From: Cubamyces lactineus
Taxonomy: Eukaryota; Basidiomycota; Agaricomycetes; Polyporales; Polyporaceae
Direction of reading: 5' to 3'
Length of the DNA: 64,000 nt
Assembly: GCA_022376465.1 (NCBI GenBank)
Contig: JACDTU010000016.1
Coordinates: 558,001-622,000, forward strand
Notes under the pieces: model-generated
What the model saw: the letters and a program-made list of their open reading frames with translations, nothing else
What the model was told of the DNA's origin: nothing
Databases searched by the model: none
Shown: positions 1-10,884 of the stretch, piece by piece
Position numbering within the stretch: position 1 is the first letter of the stretch
How the letters are laid out: each line of letters starts with the position of its first letter
Program-made: the position numbers and the translations under genes

Positions 1-814
1 GACCTGCTTACGCAGGGAGGCACCGTAACGCTATTCCACCCATGTCAGCCCTTGGCCTTTTCGAACCCCTCTCGGACTGCAGTATGTCCGGCCGGTCGTC
101 CAAGTGTAGATCAGCTACTCACAGTACCGTACTTGCCGGTAACGCCAACCTTGCGGGTACGCTTCGTCTGTAAAACGGACGCAAAAGGTCGGTTAGGGAT
201 CCTTCAGCATTTCAGTATACACGAGCACGCACCATCTTGAGGAATTTGTGTCGGGGGCGTTGAGTACGGCGGCGTGCTTGCTTCAGGTATACGGAAAGTT
301 AGCGTGGACAAATCGGGCTGCAGCTGTACAGTACCGGCAGCCACCGAGTGATTATGTAACCACACTTGGGCGTCTCTGCAACATCGCAGCGTCTATACTA
401 TGGGCGTCTATCCCGTTGCTACAGCATCGCGCTTAACTCTGATTACACCGGTGGCCATCCATGCGACTCTCCAGTTTCTTCTGCATTTGCAGCTCTGGTG
501 TTATATTGACTAACCAGCGACTACATACTGTATCGCAATGGAGAGTTCTCAGCTCGCTCTGCGCTTGAAGTCCTTGGTCGCGTTCATTTGCTATGTGTGG
601 TTTCGCAAGATCCAAGTTGCTTGATCCAGTGCTCGCCGGAGGCGTCTGTCCCCTGGGCTTCTGTTCGAGGGCTGTTGTCCATGCGGCTAGCGACGGCCCA
701 TCCGGCCGTTTCAGACACCCTCGTGAACTGCCTCTCTATCCTTGACCAGAATTATATTGCGCTCGCGACGCTGCTGCCAGTGCTCAACAGTAACCACAGG
801 CTAGTACGACTTGC
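1..814. other. intergenic, no gene recognised
   Basis: Only short overlapping open frames without family resemblance are seen on both strands. It may contain the end of a neighbouring gene outside the window, but I see no splice-consistent coding pattern. Confidence 0.5.
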
Positions 815-1872
815 ATGAAAGATATGAGTGGTGACAACTCAGGTGCGACTGATCCAGTCTCTCCGTCAAAGCCAGCTCCATGGACCGTTCAGGCTGAAGT
901 GAGTCTTGAGGACGTTGAATGATAGCAGAGAGGTTGCTCATATGTCCTTATGTTCGTTAGGCCTGGTGGTTCGTAACGTCCCTGGGGCATAAGCCGGATG
1001 CGGGAGAGACACTACCCATCAGCTACTTCCCCAGCCAAGAGACGCATTTGTACAAGTATAGCACTGGGCAAGATGCATTCCGTGGCGGGAGAGGGTCTAT
1101 CACGCTCATACGCTACACCGACACGCCCATTGGTACGAATCATAAACATGCCGCGGCGTATCATCTGCTAAGATGAACTGCATGGCTACAGGACCCTTTG
1201 ACGAGCTGGCTATTGTACCGGGAGACTTTACCAACCCTTTCGAACAGGAATCGCATCGAGTTACGCGAGCCTACGTCTCGAGTCTCGCGGCCGTCGTCAA
1301 TGGTATGTGCGCCACGAAGTCTCAATGTATGTCATATGTTCTAAAGTTGAACTCTAGGTCGCCACAATTGGGGATTCCCCCGCGAGCTCGCAGAGTTCGT
1401 CTTCACGCCCTCTCTTGAGCTTCCCCATGCATGCGAAGTCCGCGTCTACCCAGCTACCGCATTCTCGCCCATAGAATACTCCTCGAGCCCATGCTTCGCA
1501 GCGCTGATCAAACCCATATCCTGGCTACCTGCTATCCCCACCAGCCTCTCGCACTTTCCACGAGTGAAGCTCTGTCAGCCTCCCTTGGAACCGTCATCCG
1601 ACCCATCCTCCGATGGTCTCGTCGGGAATGCCAAATGGCAGATGTTAGACTGCAGCGACGCGCAAGGCCGCGCGAAGCCCTTCCGGTGCGAGGGTCTACT
1701 CCCACCTCTCGAGGACGTGCCCAGCCCAAGCCTACATCCTGCACCGCCGTCTACAAAGAAGAGGCTGGCCGACGGCGTTGACTTTCCTGCCGTAGACGCG
1801 TATAGCGTCGGCGTTCATTGGATAGAGATGTCGATGACATTACCGCAGGCGATTCCGCTTGCTACATTATGA
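815..1872 (+). CDS. acetoacetate decarboxylase-fold protein
   Basis: Four exons, 815-898, 961-1132, 1192-1302 and 1358-1872, join to 882 nt (293 residues) with GT-AG introns of 55-62 nt. The protein has the layout of fungal acetoacetate-decarboxylase-fold (ADC-like double-barrel) proteins: an RYTDTPIGPFDELAIVPG stretch at about residues 78-95, then TRAYVSS, then a GRHNWGFPRELAEF stretch near residue 123. The last is the usual 'NGRxNWxxPK' segment of this family. No signal peptide is evident, so a cytosolic location is likely. I cannot place the Schiff-base lysine of true bacterial decarboxylases, so the fold is supported but the reaction is not. A second in-frame ATG at 824 could equally be the start. 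The stop is followed by about 370 nt before the HNH gene on the same strand. Confidence 0.75.
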
Positions 1873-2246
1873 AGTTTCTCTCATTGGACTCGGTGGGTGT
1901 AGTACTGAAGTGGATAGGGCTGCTGCGGTGTGACTATACATCGACATCTCTACTGTTTGTTAGATTCCAGCGTAACAATAGATCCCCAGCACATTGTACA
2001 ATCGGCTTCTTTCGTTCGTAACTTGCCTCAGAGGAAATTTACTGCGACACGTTGCTACTCACCGCCTAACGACGCTCTTGGTTCGTGGCAGCATCCAGCA
2101 TCCACCGTCTATGGGCGCCTATTTGAACGCACTTCGTTGGCCAGAACGACGGCTTCGGATCCCGAAGGATGTATTATATACTGGTATGTAAGTCCGCAAC
2201 TACTCTCCTATCTCCTAATAACCATCAAGTCCTCGTGCCAGACACT

Positions 2247-3640
2247 ATGGTCACTGCTTTACCATCGAACCCTTATAGCTCTCCTCCAAACTCAGAGTGG
2301 CACAATGCTTATGAAGCCTGTCTGTCGATGGAAGCCGCCACGGCATGGAACGTCCTCGTTCCTAACATCGACTCTGAAGATCTACAAGAATTGATGTTTG
2401 ATACTCCGCCTCAGGTTGCCGGCCGCACCCTGGGATATGCACTCATTCACGCAACGACCAAGAAAGGGCGAGATGTTCTCGCTCGAGAGATTGTCTCTTG
2501 TGTCAAAGACTATCGCGTCCTCTCCGGCCTCGCACATCTTTGTATATTTGGCATGATTCGGATGTGTAAGTGGTCTTCCCTGTGAAGTAGTGTCTTATGA
2601 GCGTGCTGGCATCTCAGCTCACAATGTCCTTTCGATAGTCCGCAACCCGAAAGGGCCAACCCCTATTGATTCTGTCGATGAAAGTCCTGAACATCTTGTC
2701 ACTGGTACATCCCCCGGATATACTCCTGCCTGGCTAAGAGCTCAGGTAATGTCTATATCAGACGGAGGATATAAAGTTGCACTCATATTGGCTGTATGCG
2801 CCCTCGTTGAGCTCCTCCAACGCGACGAATTTAGATGCGTATTCACTCATCGCCCCGATGCTCGTTCTTTGCGTCAGCAGATGGCTGCGGGTGCGTTATC
2901 GCCACCTAACGGCACGCACGTCGCAAATACAAAAGTAGCACATATCATTGGTTTGCCACTCACCGACGGTATCGGAGGTATGTCACAGAGTGCTCGAGAG
3001 AAGGTACGCGGTCAATGGGTGCGACAATAACATCTAAGTTGTAATGTGCGCAGTTTCCATGGGCCACATCTGCTACAGCCGTTCTAGAGCATTTTGGTGG
3101 CGATGAAATCCAACAAATCATCCGCAATTTCACCATCCACGACCCTGTCAACGCCATGACTGCATCTCTCGAACCCCATGATTTGTTCAACCAATCGGCT
3201 TTGTGGTTAACGCCTGCCATGGTACGTGTACTCTGCCATAGTATTGTCAGAGTCTTGCTCACGGTAGGGCCCTTCACGAATCATTTGCTCAGGACGACAA
3301 CCAACACACTATACCAAACCTATACAATGTCGTCTTCCGGGATGCAATCGAAGCCCGAATCTACTCATACATCAAGCCTCAAGTGCGATTTCGCGAGTTC
3401 ACCACCCCCGACGGCCAGCTAGTCAAACCTCCCAGCCCCGCGTTACTGGAGCTTCACGCCGCGTGCGCAAGGATCGCACACCTATCTGGTACAGCGGAGG
3501 TCCTCGATGACGTCTACCAAGAGGAGCATCCGATGAATGGGATTCCCCTTTCGTTGCCGGATATGTCGGTTCATGCGCCTGCGGCTGACTATCTGCAGCG
3601 GGCACTAACAAGAGCAGCGCTTTCAGAACGCCCTGAATGA
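2247..3640 (+). CDS. HNH_2 nuclease-domain protein
   Basis: Proposed exons are 2247-2565, 2639-2745, 2812-3003, 3054-3221 and 3293-3640 (377 residues). The N-terminal half reads through a GMIRMFRNPKGPTP segment typical of a fungal family in which an HNH_2-type region follows. Here it is RDEFRCVFTHRPDARSL, then VANTKVAHIIGLPL, giving the Cys/His pair and the final 'AHI' motif at about residues 150-190. Such genes are numerous in Agaricomycetes and their role is unknown; a nuclease activity is inferred only from the fold. The intron before the last exon is uncertain. An in-frame continuation upstream (3251-3292) would need an intron of only 29 nt, so I chose the acceptor at 3292. The start at 2247 gives the usual short Pro/Ser N-terminus. 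Confidence 0.72.
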
Positions 3641-4082
3641 CTACTGCATGAGGAGCGTCGCCACCGGAGTATTCCAATTCATTTGTATGTGATGTATACT
3701 ATTCTTGTAAAATGTAGAGGAATAGTGCAAAGCTTCGTAGTGAGCACCATCTTGGAGTCCGAGATGCTACGCGCTCCCGTTAGCAGATGATTGGTGTTAA
3801 CCTTTCGTCTGGGCTCTTCCGGTATGTTCTTGATCGTGTTCTAGTTGTTGAGTTACCTAGGGCCTTGTATCTATGCTATCGAGCCTTGCCTACACAGATG
3901 ACATCAGCGCCGCCGAGACTATTCACAATCATATGTTGCCCCAAAAGAGATTCATTACGTCGCACTCGTTACTCTAAGCAAAATCATACATGATATCGTG
4001 AAGGCGCGTCACTCCCACCGCATGAGGAAATTGTGCTCTCCGTCAGGAAGGAAGGGCTATCGCAGGGAATGGCCGTGGATGT
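3641..4082. other. intergenic between convergent genes
   Basis: This is the space between the 3' ends of the HNH gene and GH18-A, which point towards each other. I see only short meaningless frames; it presumably carries both 3' UTRs. Confidence 0.5.
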
Positions 4083-5280
4083 TCACTGGAAGGTGGTGCC
4101 CTTGGCAGCCTTGATCCAGTTGACGTCCGCTCCAGGGAACTACGACAATCAAGACCGTCAGTTACCGCTTCGCCTTGACCAGATACACCTGCCCGAATCA
4201 CGACGTACCTCGAAGGCCATGATACCCGCGTTCCAGCCCTTCGCCGCGGCCTGGTCGATGCAAGTACCGAGCGTCGTGGGGTCGATGAAGCCGTCCCCGT
4301 TGTTCGCGTTTGACGGCGCGCCAGGCTTGCCGATGACGAGCTTGTTCAGGTCGAAGCCGTTACTCGGGATCTCCAACAAGGCGGAGCCAAGGAACGGCGA
4401 GCCGGCCGTGTTGATCAGACCGTCACAGTCGTTGTAGAGATGCTCTGCATAATGACTTAGTATGTTGATTCTTCCACTGCAAGCAGGCGTTACGCACGGT
4501 TGTAAAACTGGACGTTGTACTACAGAGCAGTGGGTCGCAGGTTAGAGCGGATTTTTACATGGACGTCCAGTAAAGCCACTTACCCAATCAATCATCGAAC
4601 CAACGTTCTTGTTCACCGTCACGTACGCCCCAGCCTTGAACTGGGCGTTGGGCGCAAGCCAGGGTGCAAGCGGCGCGTGGCTCAGGATGAATTGGCCCTG
4701 GGGGAGCGTCTGGCGGAGGGTCGTAGTAAAGGTGCTGACCCATTGCTCCGCCGCGCCGTCGCCCTTGTTCATCGCGTCGAGGTCTTCATAGTCGACATCG
4801 ATCCCGTCCAGAGCGTTGGCGAGCACGAACTGCGCCATCGTGTTCGCCGTGGCGACGGGGTCCGCACCAGCCGTGGTGGGCTCGTCAGTCTCGCCGAAGG
4901 CAGAGACGATGAGGCTGATGCCGGCCTGGTTGTACTCGGCCTTCTTTGCGGTACGCTGGTCTGCGGACAGCTGAGCGAACGCCTGCGCTTGGTCGCGAGC
5001 GCCCGCTAGTGTTAAGAACGACAGTGCGACAACGTTGAAGCCCTGCATGAACGCAAATCTGAGTATGTACTACTACGGCGTGTCGTGAATTACTCACAGC
5101 GATCTGGTCTACGGGGGGCAGGACATCTGCAGAGACGAAGCCGTCCGTGTAAATCACGAACGCCGGGCTCGGAACAGTAGCACGAGACACCAGGCTAGCC
5201 GGAGCAGCAAGCACGCTGCTCATGGAAGCCAACGCCAGCGCGGCCAAGACGGAGGAAGTCATGCGGGTGAAGGAGAACAT
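4083..5280 (-). CDS. secreted GH18 glycosidase, copy A
   Basis: Five exons on the minus strand, 5098-5280, 4584-5042, 4498-4519, 4209-4444 and 4083-4139, give 318 residues. A hydrophobic signal peptide (about residues 1-26, ending near SSVLAAP) is followed by a single GH18 domain with the catalytic motif LDGIDVDYE (the DxxDxDxE acid/base), an LSHAPLAPW loop and a conserved C-terminal KLVIGKP segment. Family 18 enzymes cleave beta-1,4-linked N-acetylglucosamine, either chitin or the N-glycan core. Which substrate applies here cannot be read from sequence. No chitin-binding module is present. The 22-nt third exon encodes only YNVQFYN. It is closest to copy B at 10.9 kb, sharing exon structure, leader and upstream sequence. 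It sits convergent to the HNH gene, and its ATG is preceded by a TTAAGG rather than a TATA box. Confidence 0.9.
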
Positions 5281-6303
5281 CGCCGGGACGTGATGCAAAA
5301 ATGGGTATGTACGAAAAAGCCGACTAGCGGACTTGGGAAGGCAAGAAGCGAACGAATGCGAAGGATAAACCTGGGGTTGGTTTTTCTTCGACTTCCAAGA
5401 TGGCCTTAAGTACCCTCGAGGGCAAAAGGGACATCATGCGCTCTGCAGAGCAGGCACCGGGGGCGCTGCTCCCGGCGCATCGAAATGGGTTACGTGGGCA
5501 ACTCGGAGTTCCTACCAACAACTGGTCTACCGTGCTCGAGCGGCGATGTTTGAAATTGTAGAGACGCAGACATGTCAAATGTGACTCGCACAATCCGCGC
5601 CTTGATACCCTGTGTAGCATATTATACCTACGGCAGCTATCGCAAGGCCCAAAGACCACTTTGGTGGGCCTTTTGGCACAGCAGGAAGTGAGAGCAAGGC
5701 CACAGCAAGAAGAGATTCAGGATATCCCACGAAACGTTCCTTGAACTTCACAAGGAGATTGTGTGTCCGAAACAATGATACATAATCAAGTTGTGCATCC
5801 GCTCAATTTGATTATGCATCCATCTGGAGCGTACCCGCCCATGGCGGGTCCCGGTTGTGATACATGGGCGGTCGCCGCCGGGAATAGATGTGATGCATCC
5901 AGCCCCGACCATACAATCCGGTCCCACATCAACACGCAACGCCAGCGACACGGGAGTCGGCGCCTTCAACAGAGTCCCGACTTATGTACGCGGACTCACC
6001 TGGACGGGATTGTCCATGCAACGGTCGTGTGTGCCTCAACGTAGCCGCGAAAACAAAATCGTATCACACGAGAACCACCGCAAGATGATCAGCGGCCTCG
6101 TTTCCGTAGCAGGTAGATCTGAATGCTCATCATGCACGATGGCGCACATATTTCGCAGCCTTGACATCTCTGCCGTCTTGTTGCCTTCTTAATATCGGCC
6201 AAGGAATCGAGGTTTCTGCGAGGTGAGACTGATCCAGTCGACAACGGGATGGCAACAATGCTGGACAGCGCCTATGAAGACGCGATGCATTCATTGTTCA
6301 AGA
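5281..6303. other. GH18-A upstream region and intergenic
   Basis: The first 130 nt hold the GH18-A leader and core promoter, conserved with copy B. A near-palindrome centred around 5660 (AAGGCCCAAAG pairing with CTTTGG and GGGCCTT) is visible. Beyond that I see no supported gene. Confidence 0.45.
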
Positions 6304-7500
6304 CTACTCCAGCGGTCGCCGGACCCAGAACAGATAGTTGCACGCCTCAGCCCACAAGCTCGCTCCCGGAGCACCTCGAGGGACCAGCATCCACTCGCCC
6401 TTCCAAGGCAGGTAGACCATGCCACGGATCTCAGCCTCAGTCCGCAGGGGTGTACCGCCGTAGAGGCGGGATATCCACGGCCGGCTCGCCTGTTGCTGAG
6501 GAGTCGTCTGAGCGCCATTGGAGGACGTCGCGTTGTCCGGCGGCAACGGCGTCGAGAGGAAGAACTCTGTCATCTCGTCGGGGTTGATGTATTTGGAGTG
6601 TGTATGTGTTCCTGGAGTGACTAGCCGGAGCAGATGCTCCGCCGCAAAGATGGTCAGGAAATACGATAGCGGTGTACGAGCGATAGTCGAGAGGAACAGG
6701 TGGCCGCCAGGCTTCACGCAGAGTTGTGAGTAAGCAGCATAGCGTGTCCGCGGATTAGAGAACGGACCTTCACAAGCGTCGCGCAATTTGTCAAAAATGT
6801 CCTTGGGTTGTCGACGTGCTCGATAACTTCCATTGAACATACGACATCGAATGACGCTGGCCCACGCTGAGCTAGTAGTTCTTCTACTGATGTATGCTCG
6901 TAGCTTAATGTGCCTGTGCCCTTTGCACTTGTAGACGAAGAGGCCAAGGCCGGATCGCCCGCAGCGTGCAACGATGCTATGGCAATGTTTGATGAAGATG
7001 CGTCGATGCCCAGTGTCCTGCCGCCCAGTCTGGCCAGTGACTAATCAGGGCTGTTGCGTCAACGACAGTGATAGATGGTGAGGTGAACGCCAACATACTT
7101 CGCACAGCAACCCTCCTCCGCAACCCACATCAACGACATCCAGTCCACTGAGAGGCAGAGTCTCGTTGGCGCTCCTCACGTCTTCTTCGCGCTGCATTTC
7201 TAGCTGTACGAGGTGAGGCGGTGTCATGTTGCCTATGTGCTCCTCACTTACCACCTTGTTCCGTATAAATTGCATGCGTACTGGGTTCATCTTATGTAAC
7301 AACCCGAATTCCCCCCTCTCGTCCCACCATTGTTGAGATAGTCGGGAGAAATGGGCTATCTCCTCCGGGTTCACGCTTGACTGGCTCCCGACAACTGAGG
7401 AAAGCCTAGCCTGTTGTGCTTTTGCATGAGTTGCACAGATAGATCGTGCTCGAGCCGCGCCAATCCAACCCGGCTTCGACACCTGTCCCAGTCGCAACAT
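6304..7500 (-). CDS. COQ3: ubiquinone biosynthesis O-methyltransferase Coq3
   Basis: Three exons, 7099-7500, 6768-7040 and 6304-6711, give 360 residues; the introns are 58 and 56 nt. The N-terminus is basic and hydroxylated, as expected for a mitochondrial presequence. Then come the Coq3 signature EEIAHFSRLSQQWWDERGEF (about residues 46-65) and the SAM-binding motif I VVDVGCGGG (about 121-129). Next are CSMEVIEHVDNP and PGGHLFLSTI (motifs II/III), and the GTHTHSKYINPDEM stretch in place of the usual GTHxWxKFxxPxEL. Coq3 performs both O-methylations of coenzyme Q synthesis on the matrix face of the inner membrane, in the CoQ synthome. Length matches the family. It lies between the divergent GH18-A and GH18-B genes. 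No TATA box is evident in the 120 nt upstream. Confidence 0.93.
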
Positions 7501-7954
7501 GTAGCCCTAGTCCTGATAGTTCCCGAGCTCTCTCAACCGTAGGCTCCAAGCGCGACTTGCACAGCCGAGATAGATCTTTCCCGGGCAGTAGCCTTTGCAA
7601 GACCAAGCAGCACAGAATAAAATGTCTAGAGCTGAGCTGTGCAAAGCCCAGAGTATGAGACAGAAGCAGATGGCACAACGAAGGATCTTGTAACTTAAGT
7701 TGCAGGTGATCGCGTCGCGTACCCAGACGCGCTTCGGCATCCATAGGCGCCCAGCAATGCCGACGACACGAGCGCCAATTGCATGTATACCCACAACTCT
7801 CACATCCTTCAAGCAGTACCCAGCACTTGCTTGGCAGTGCATGCTCGTATGCCAAGAAGTCGGTGATGCATACAGCACCCATCGTAGTCAGATGGTCAAT
7901 ATTATCAAGTGATCCTTTACCGCTGACTCCTGCACCAACACTGCGACATACGAT
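7501..7954. other. divergent promoter region, COQ3 / F-box
   Basis: The 5' ends of COQ3 (minus) and the F-box gene (plus) face each other across this 450 nt, so it should hold both promoters. I see no TATA box and no coding pattern. Confidence 0.5.
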
Positions 7955-9746
7955 ATGTCGCATCGCAAGCGTAGCCCAGATGCGCATACTACTAGGACGT
8001 TGTTTTGGGATGGCCAGCCTTCATGGTAAGTAACTGCCTACAACTCCTCTATTCCAAATTCATGCGACCTCTTTCAGGTTATTGAGCCTAAACCATGACG
8101 TCCTCACTATGATCATCGAGGAGGTTTTCGCGGCGTTTCCTCGGGCCCTGCGACAGCTCTCAATGACCTGCAAGTACCTACGACTGTGTTCCGTGCCCAC
8201 GCTCTTTCGCACATGCACTGTCATGCAAAAGGATACCATAAAGGAGGCTTTCATTCCGGATAAACTGTGGCCTCACATACAGTAAGCCTGGGCTTGAATA
8301 TTGCTATCGCTGACTGAGCGGGTCATAGGAATCTCGTTCTCCGCGATGTGTGCCCTGATTGGTACGCGGCAGTAGTCCGTAGACGACTACCTGACCCAGC
8401 AACATACCCACCCTTGCATTATACCCAAGATCCCCTCTTGTGCGGTATTTTCGACAGCGCGACCCTTGAGCACGCATTGAGGGCGATGCCCAAGCTGCGC
8501 TCTGTGACCGTTTGGTGCGGGGAGAATATAGACCACGGGCTACCGTGGTACGTTCTGCGAGTCATTCTTACCTTGACCCACCTGCGTCATTTCTCCTGCC
8601 ACCACTATCACTTCTCGCCTACGGTGTTCCCGCCCGGTGACCTCGTTCTTGACACTCCAGCACCACTCACATCGTTTCGATACATGCTGAATGCCTATCG
8701 TCCTATACCGCGGATGCACGATCCTGAGGAAGATGCGTTAAGCGTCGTCATGAAAGCCTGTCATGCGACGCTCGAAGTGCTCTGGCTACCGACCGAATCC
8801 ACCCCTTTCCAAACTATGCTTTCTCTTAGCTGGCCCTCTCTGCACGAGCTCCGTCTTCGCGGAGAGTTTATGTGGGGCGGAGATCCCCTCGTCTTTGCGC
8901 TAGGTGGCATGCCTAGGCTTCGCCTCCTGAGGCTCAACTTCGCCCTTCCACGTGGTATTCCGCGACCTATATGGCCCGAAAGCCTTGTGGCATCGTACTC
9001 ATGGCCGGAACTCGAAGATCTTCAAGTGTCCTTCCCCTGTGTTGACGACCAGCTATATGCGCATCTTCCATCCACCCTTCGTCGTTTGTCGCTGCGATTT
9101 TTCCCGCACCGGATCATCGACCGCTGGTGCACCGAATGGAAGCGAGACTGGATATTCCCATCTCTCAATGCCGAACAGTTACGCCATATCGTACGCTGTT
9201 GTCACTGTCCTGACCTCAAACACCTCGAGGTGGAATACCATCAGGATGCGCACGAGGAGCACTTGATCAGAGATATCGCATCCCTGTTCCCCAATCTCAC
9301 GTCGCTGAAGATACTCCGTTACCGTCGACAAGAAATCCCCGACTTGAACATGGTGCGTCAGAGCCATATACTTGTTTGCTCAGTCTCATAGCGTGAATGT
9401 CCTTTAGGAAAGATTTGGCCGGCTCCTCAGGCCCCTCACCGCTCTGATAGATCTTTCCTTACATCTCGATGTCAAAGAAACGCCTTACCCCGTCGAGGAC
9501 GTCGCCTTTGGCATGTACATGTTTCCCAGCGGTAGCATACAGGAACTCGAGAACGCCATTCGCAGGACCGCAGATACTCTTGCACAGAACCTTCCCTCAT
9601 CCGTCAAGCTGATACGATTCTTGCAGCCGTGGTTATTTGAGGATTATAAATGGATTGTGTACAATATAGTTCGCGGAGGAGGCGGGGATACACAGCCGCG
9701 TGCCGAGTACGACGTGGTCCGAAATGTGCGTATTCGACGAGCCTGA
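7955..9746 (+). CDS. F-box/LRR protein
   Basis: Exons 7955-8025, 8078-8281, 8329-9352 and 9408-9746 join to 545 residues. The first exon is short and was chosen because it is the only upstream ATG frame that splices in phase into LLSLNHDVLTMIIEEVF, the start of a fungal F-box (about residues 25-65, continuing LRQLSMTCKYLRLCSVPTLF). The rest is a series of irregular leucine-rich repeats (for example LTHLRHFSCHHY, LEDLQVSF, LKHLEVEY). F-box proteins hand substrates to SCF ubiquitin ligases, and the repeats probably select the substrate. The 3' end is ambiguous: a GTGCGT donor at about 9723 with an acceptor near 9798 would replace the last residues with a longer tail ending near 9873. Large, fast-evolving F-box families are usual in Agaricomycetes. 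Confidence 0.8.
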
Positions 9747-10734
9747 CTTTTACCGGTCGCTGACATCCCTCTAACGCTACTGTCTCCGCGATCACAGCTG
9801 GGTAAAGATGCGAACGTGATGCACTGTAACACTGGGCGACATGCGGATATGCTGATTGCCCGCGAATTTTGATACCAAGTACAGTCTGCATGGCTTATGA
9901 CGCCGTTGTGCTCACAAATTACGAGCCGTTTCTTGTGAACACACAAGGATGAGAAAACTATCGGGAACCAGTGACAGATGGACCCGGACCGGCGACATAG
10001 ATGTGCCTCTATACTCCATCAAGCCGGTCTCGCGTTTGTCGGGCCTTTGGGCCCGCTTTTGCATGGCGTCCATGCTGCGAACAGGCCGACTGAAGCACAT
10101 CATTCCGATGCGGCCCAGTGACACAGGGCCCAGGGATGTCCTAATGATGTACCGGAGCCTGACAGCACAGCATCGACTCACTGAGGAGGCATCTACGATC
10201 AATTCGCATCGCTACCACCACCATTACCATTTTGACCTAGAACTTCCCGATGCATGTGCAACTTGCAAGTTCACAGATCCTTCTATGATAATCCAAGACA
10301 CGAGCACACTTCGCGAGTGGACAGATCCCGTCTAACACTGACACGATCCCCTGCCAGCCAACATGAGGTGCGTCGACCTTGCCAGGCTGTGTCCAACGGA
10401 CGCTCACCACCGCGCGGGTGAACCAAACAGATTGTTCACGGTGGCCGTCATCCCGTATGTACCAGGACCGCAGCCGTTGATAGATGCGTTTACAAGAGAC
10501 GTTCGGATCTGTGGCGGCAACGGGACCGCCGACGACTTCATCCCACCGGCGTAGTACGCTGAGTTGCCTAGGCCGCACCCGCAGCATTCTGGTTGCAAGA
10601 TGCACGGGCCTCAGGTCGGATGGTACATGCGCCTCCCTCATCGCCTCTAGCTCGCGTATGTTGGATGAGGAATCATGGCGAGCGACGCGTCTGGTCATTT
10701 GCTGATGCAGGAACCGCAGCCGGCCATCGTGCCA
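9747..10734. other. intergenic
   Basis: There are open frames on both strands (about 128 codons at 9949-10335 plus; about 204 codons at 10237-10851 minus), but none resembles a family I know and none has a clear splice or codon pattern. The right part lies upstream of GH18-B. Confidence 0.4.
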
Positions 10735-10743
10735 GTATAAAGG
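10735..10743 (+). promoter_or_regulatory. TATA box of GH18-B
   Basis: GTATAAAGG lies about 145 nt before the GH18-B start. It is followed by a roughly 50-nt leader block (about 10790-10850) that is also found upstream of GH18-A. Confidence 0.6.
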
Positions 10744-10884
10744 CTGGAGGCCCATCGGCGATGGAGACCCAAGCCCCAGCTTCATTACTTCGCTTTCGTT
10801 CGCACCTTGCCTTCCAAAGTCCGCTAGTCGGCTTTCTTCGTCTTCGTACATTCACGCCCTTCTTTCATTTACGACGTCCAGGCG

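Noticed and set aside
4515..5009. A 164-codon plus-strand frame over GH18-A
   Set aside because: Antisense of the 459-nt GH18 exon; equivalent shadows occur over GH18-B.
10237..10851. A 204-codon minus-strand frame upstream of GH18-B
   Set aside because: No family, signal peptide or splice pattern, and it overlaps the GH18-B TATA box and leader; probably chance.
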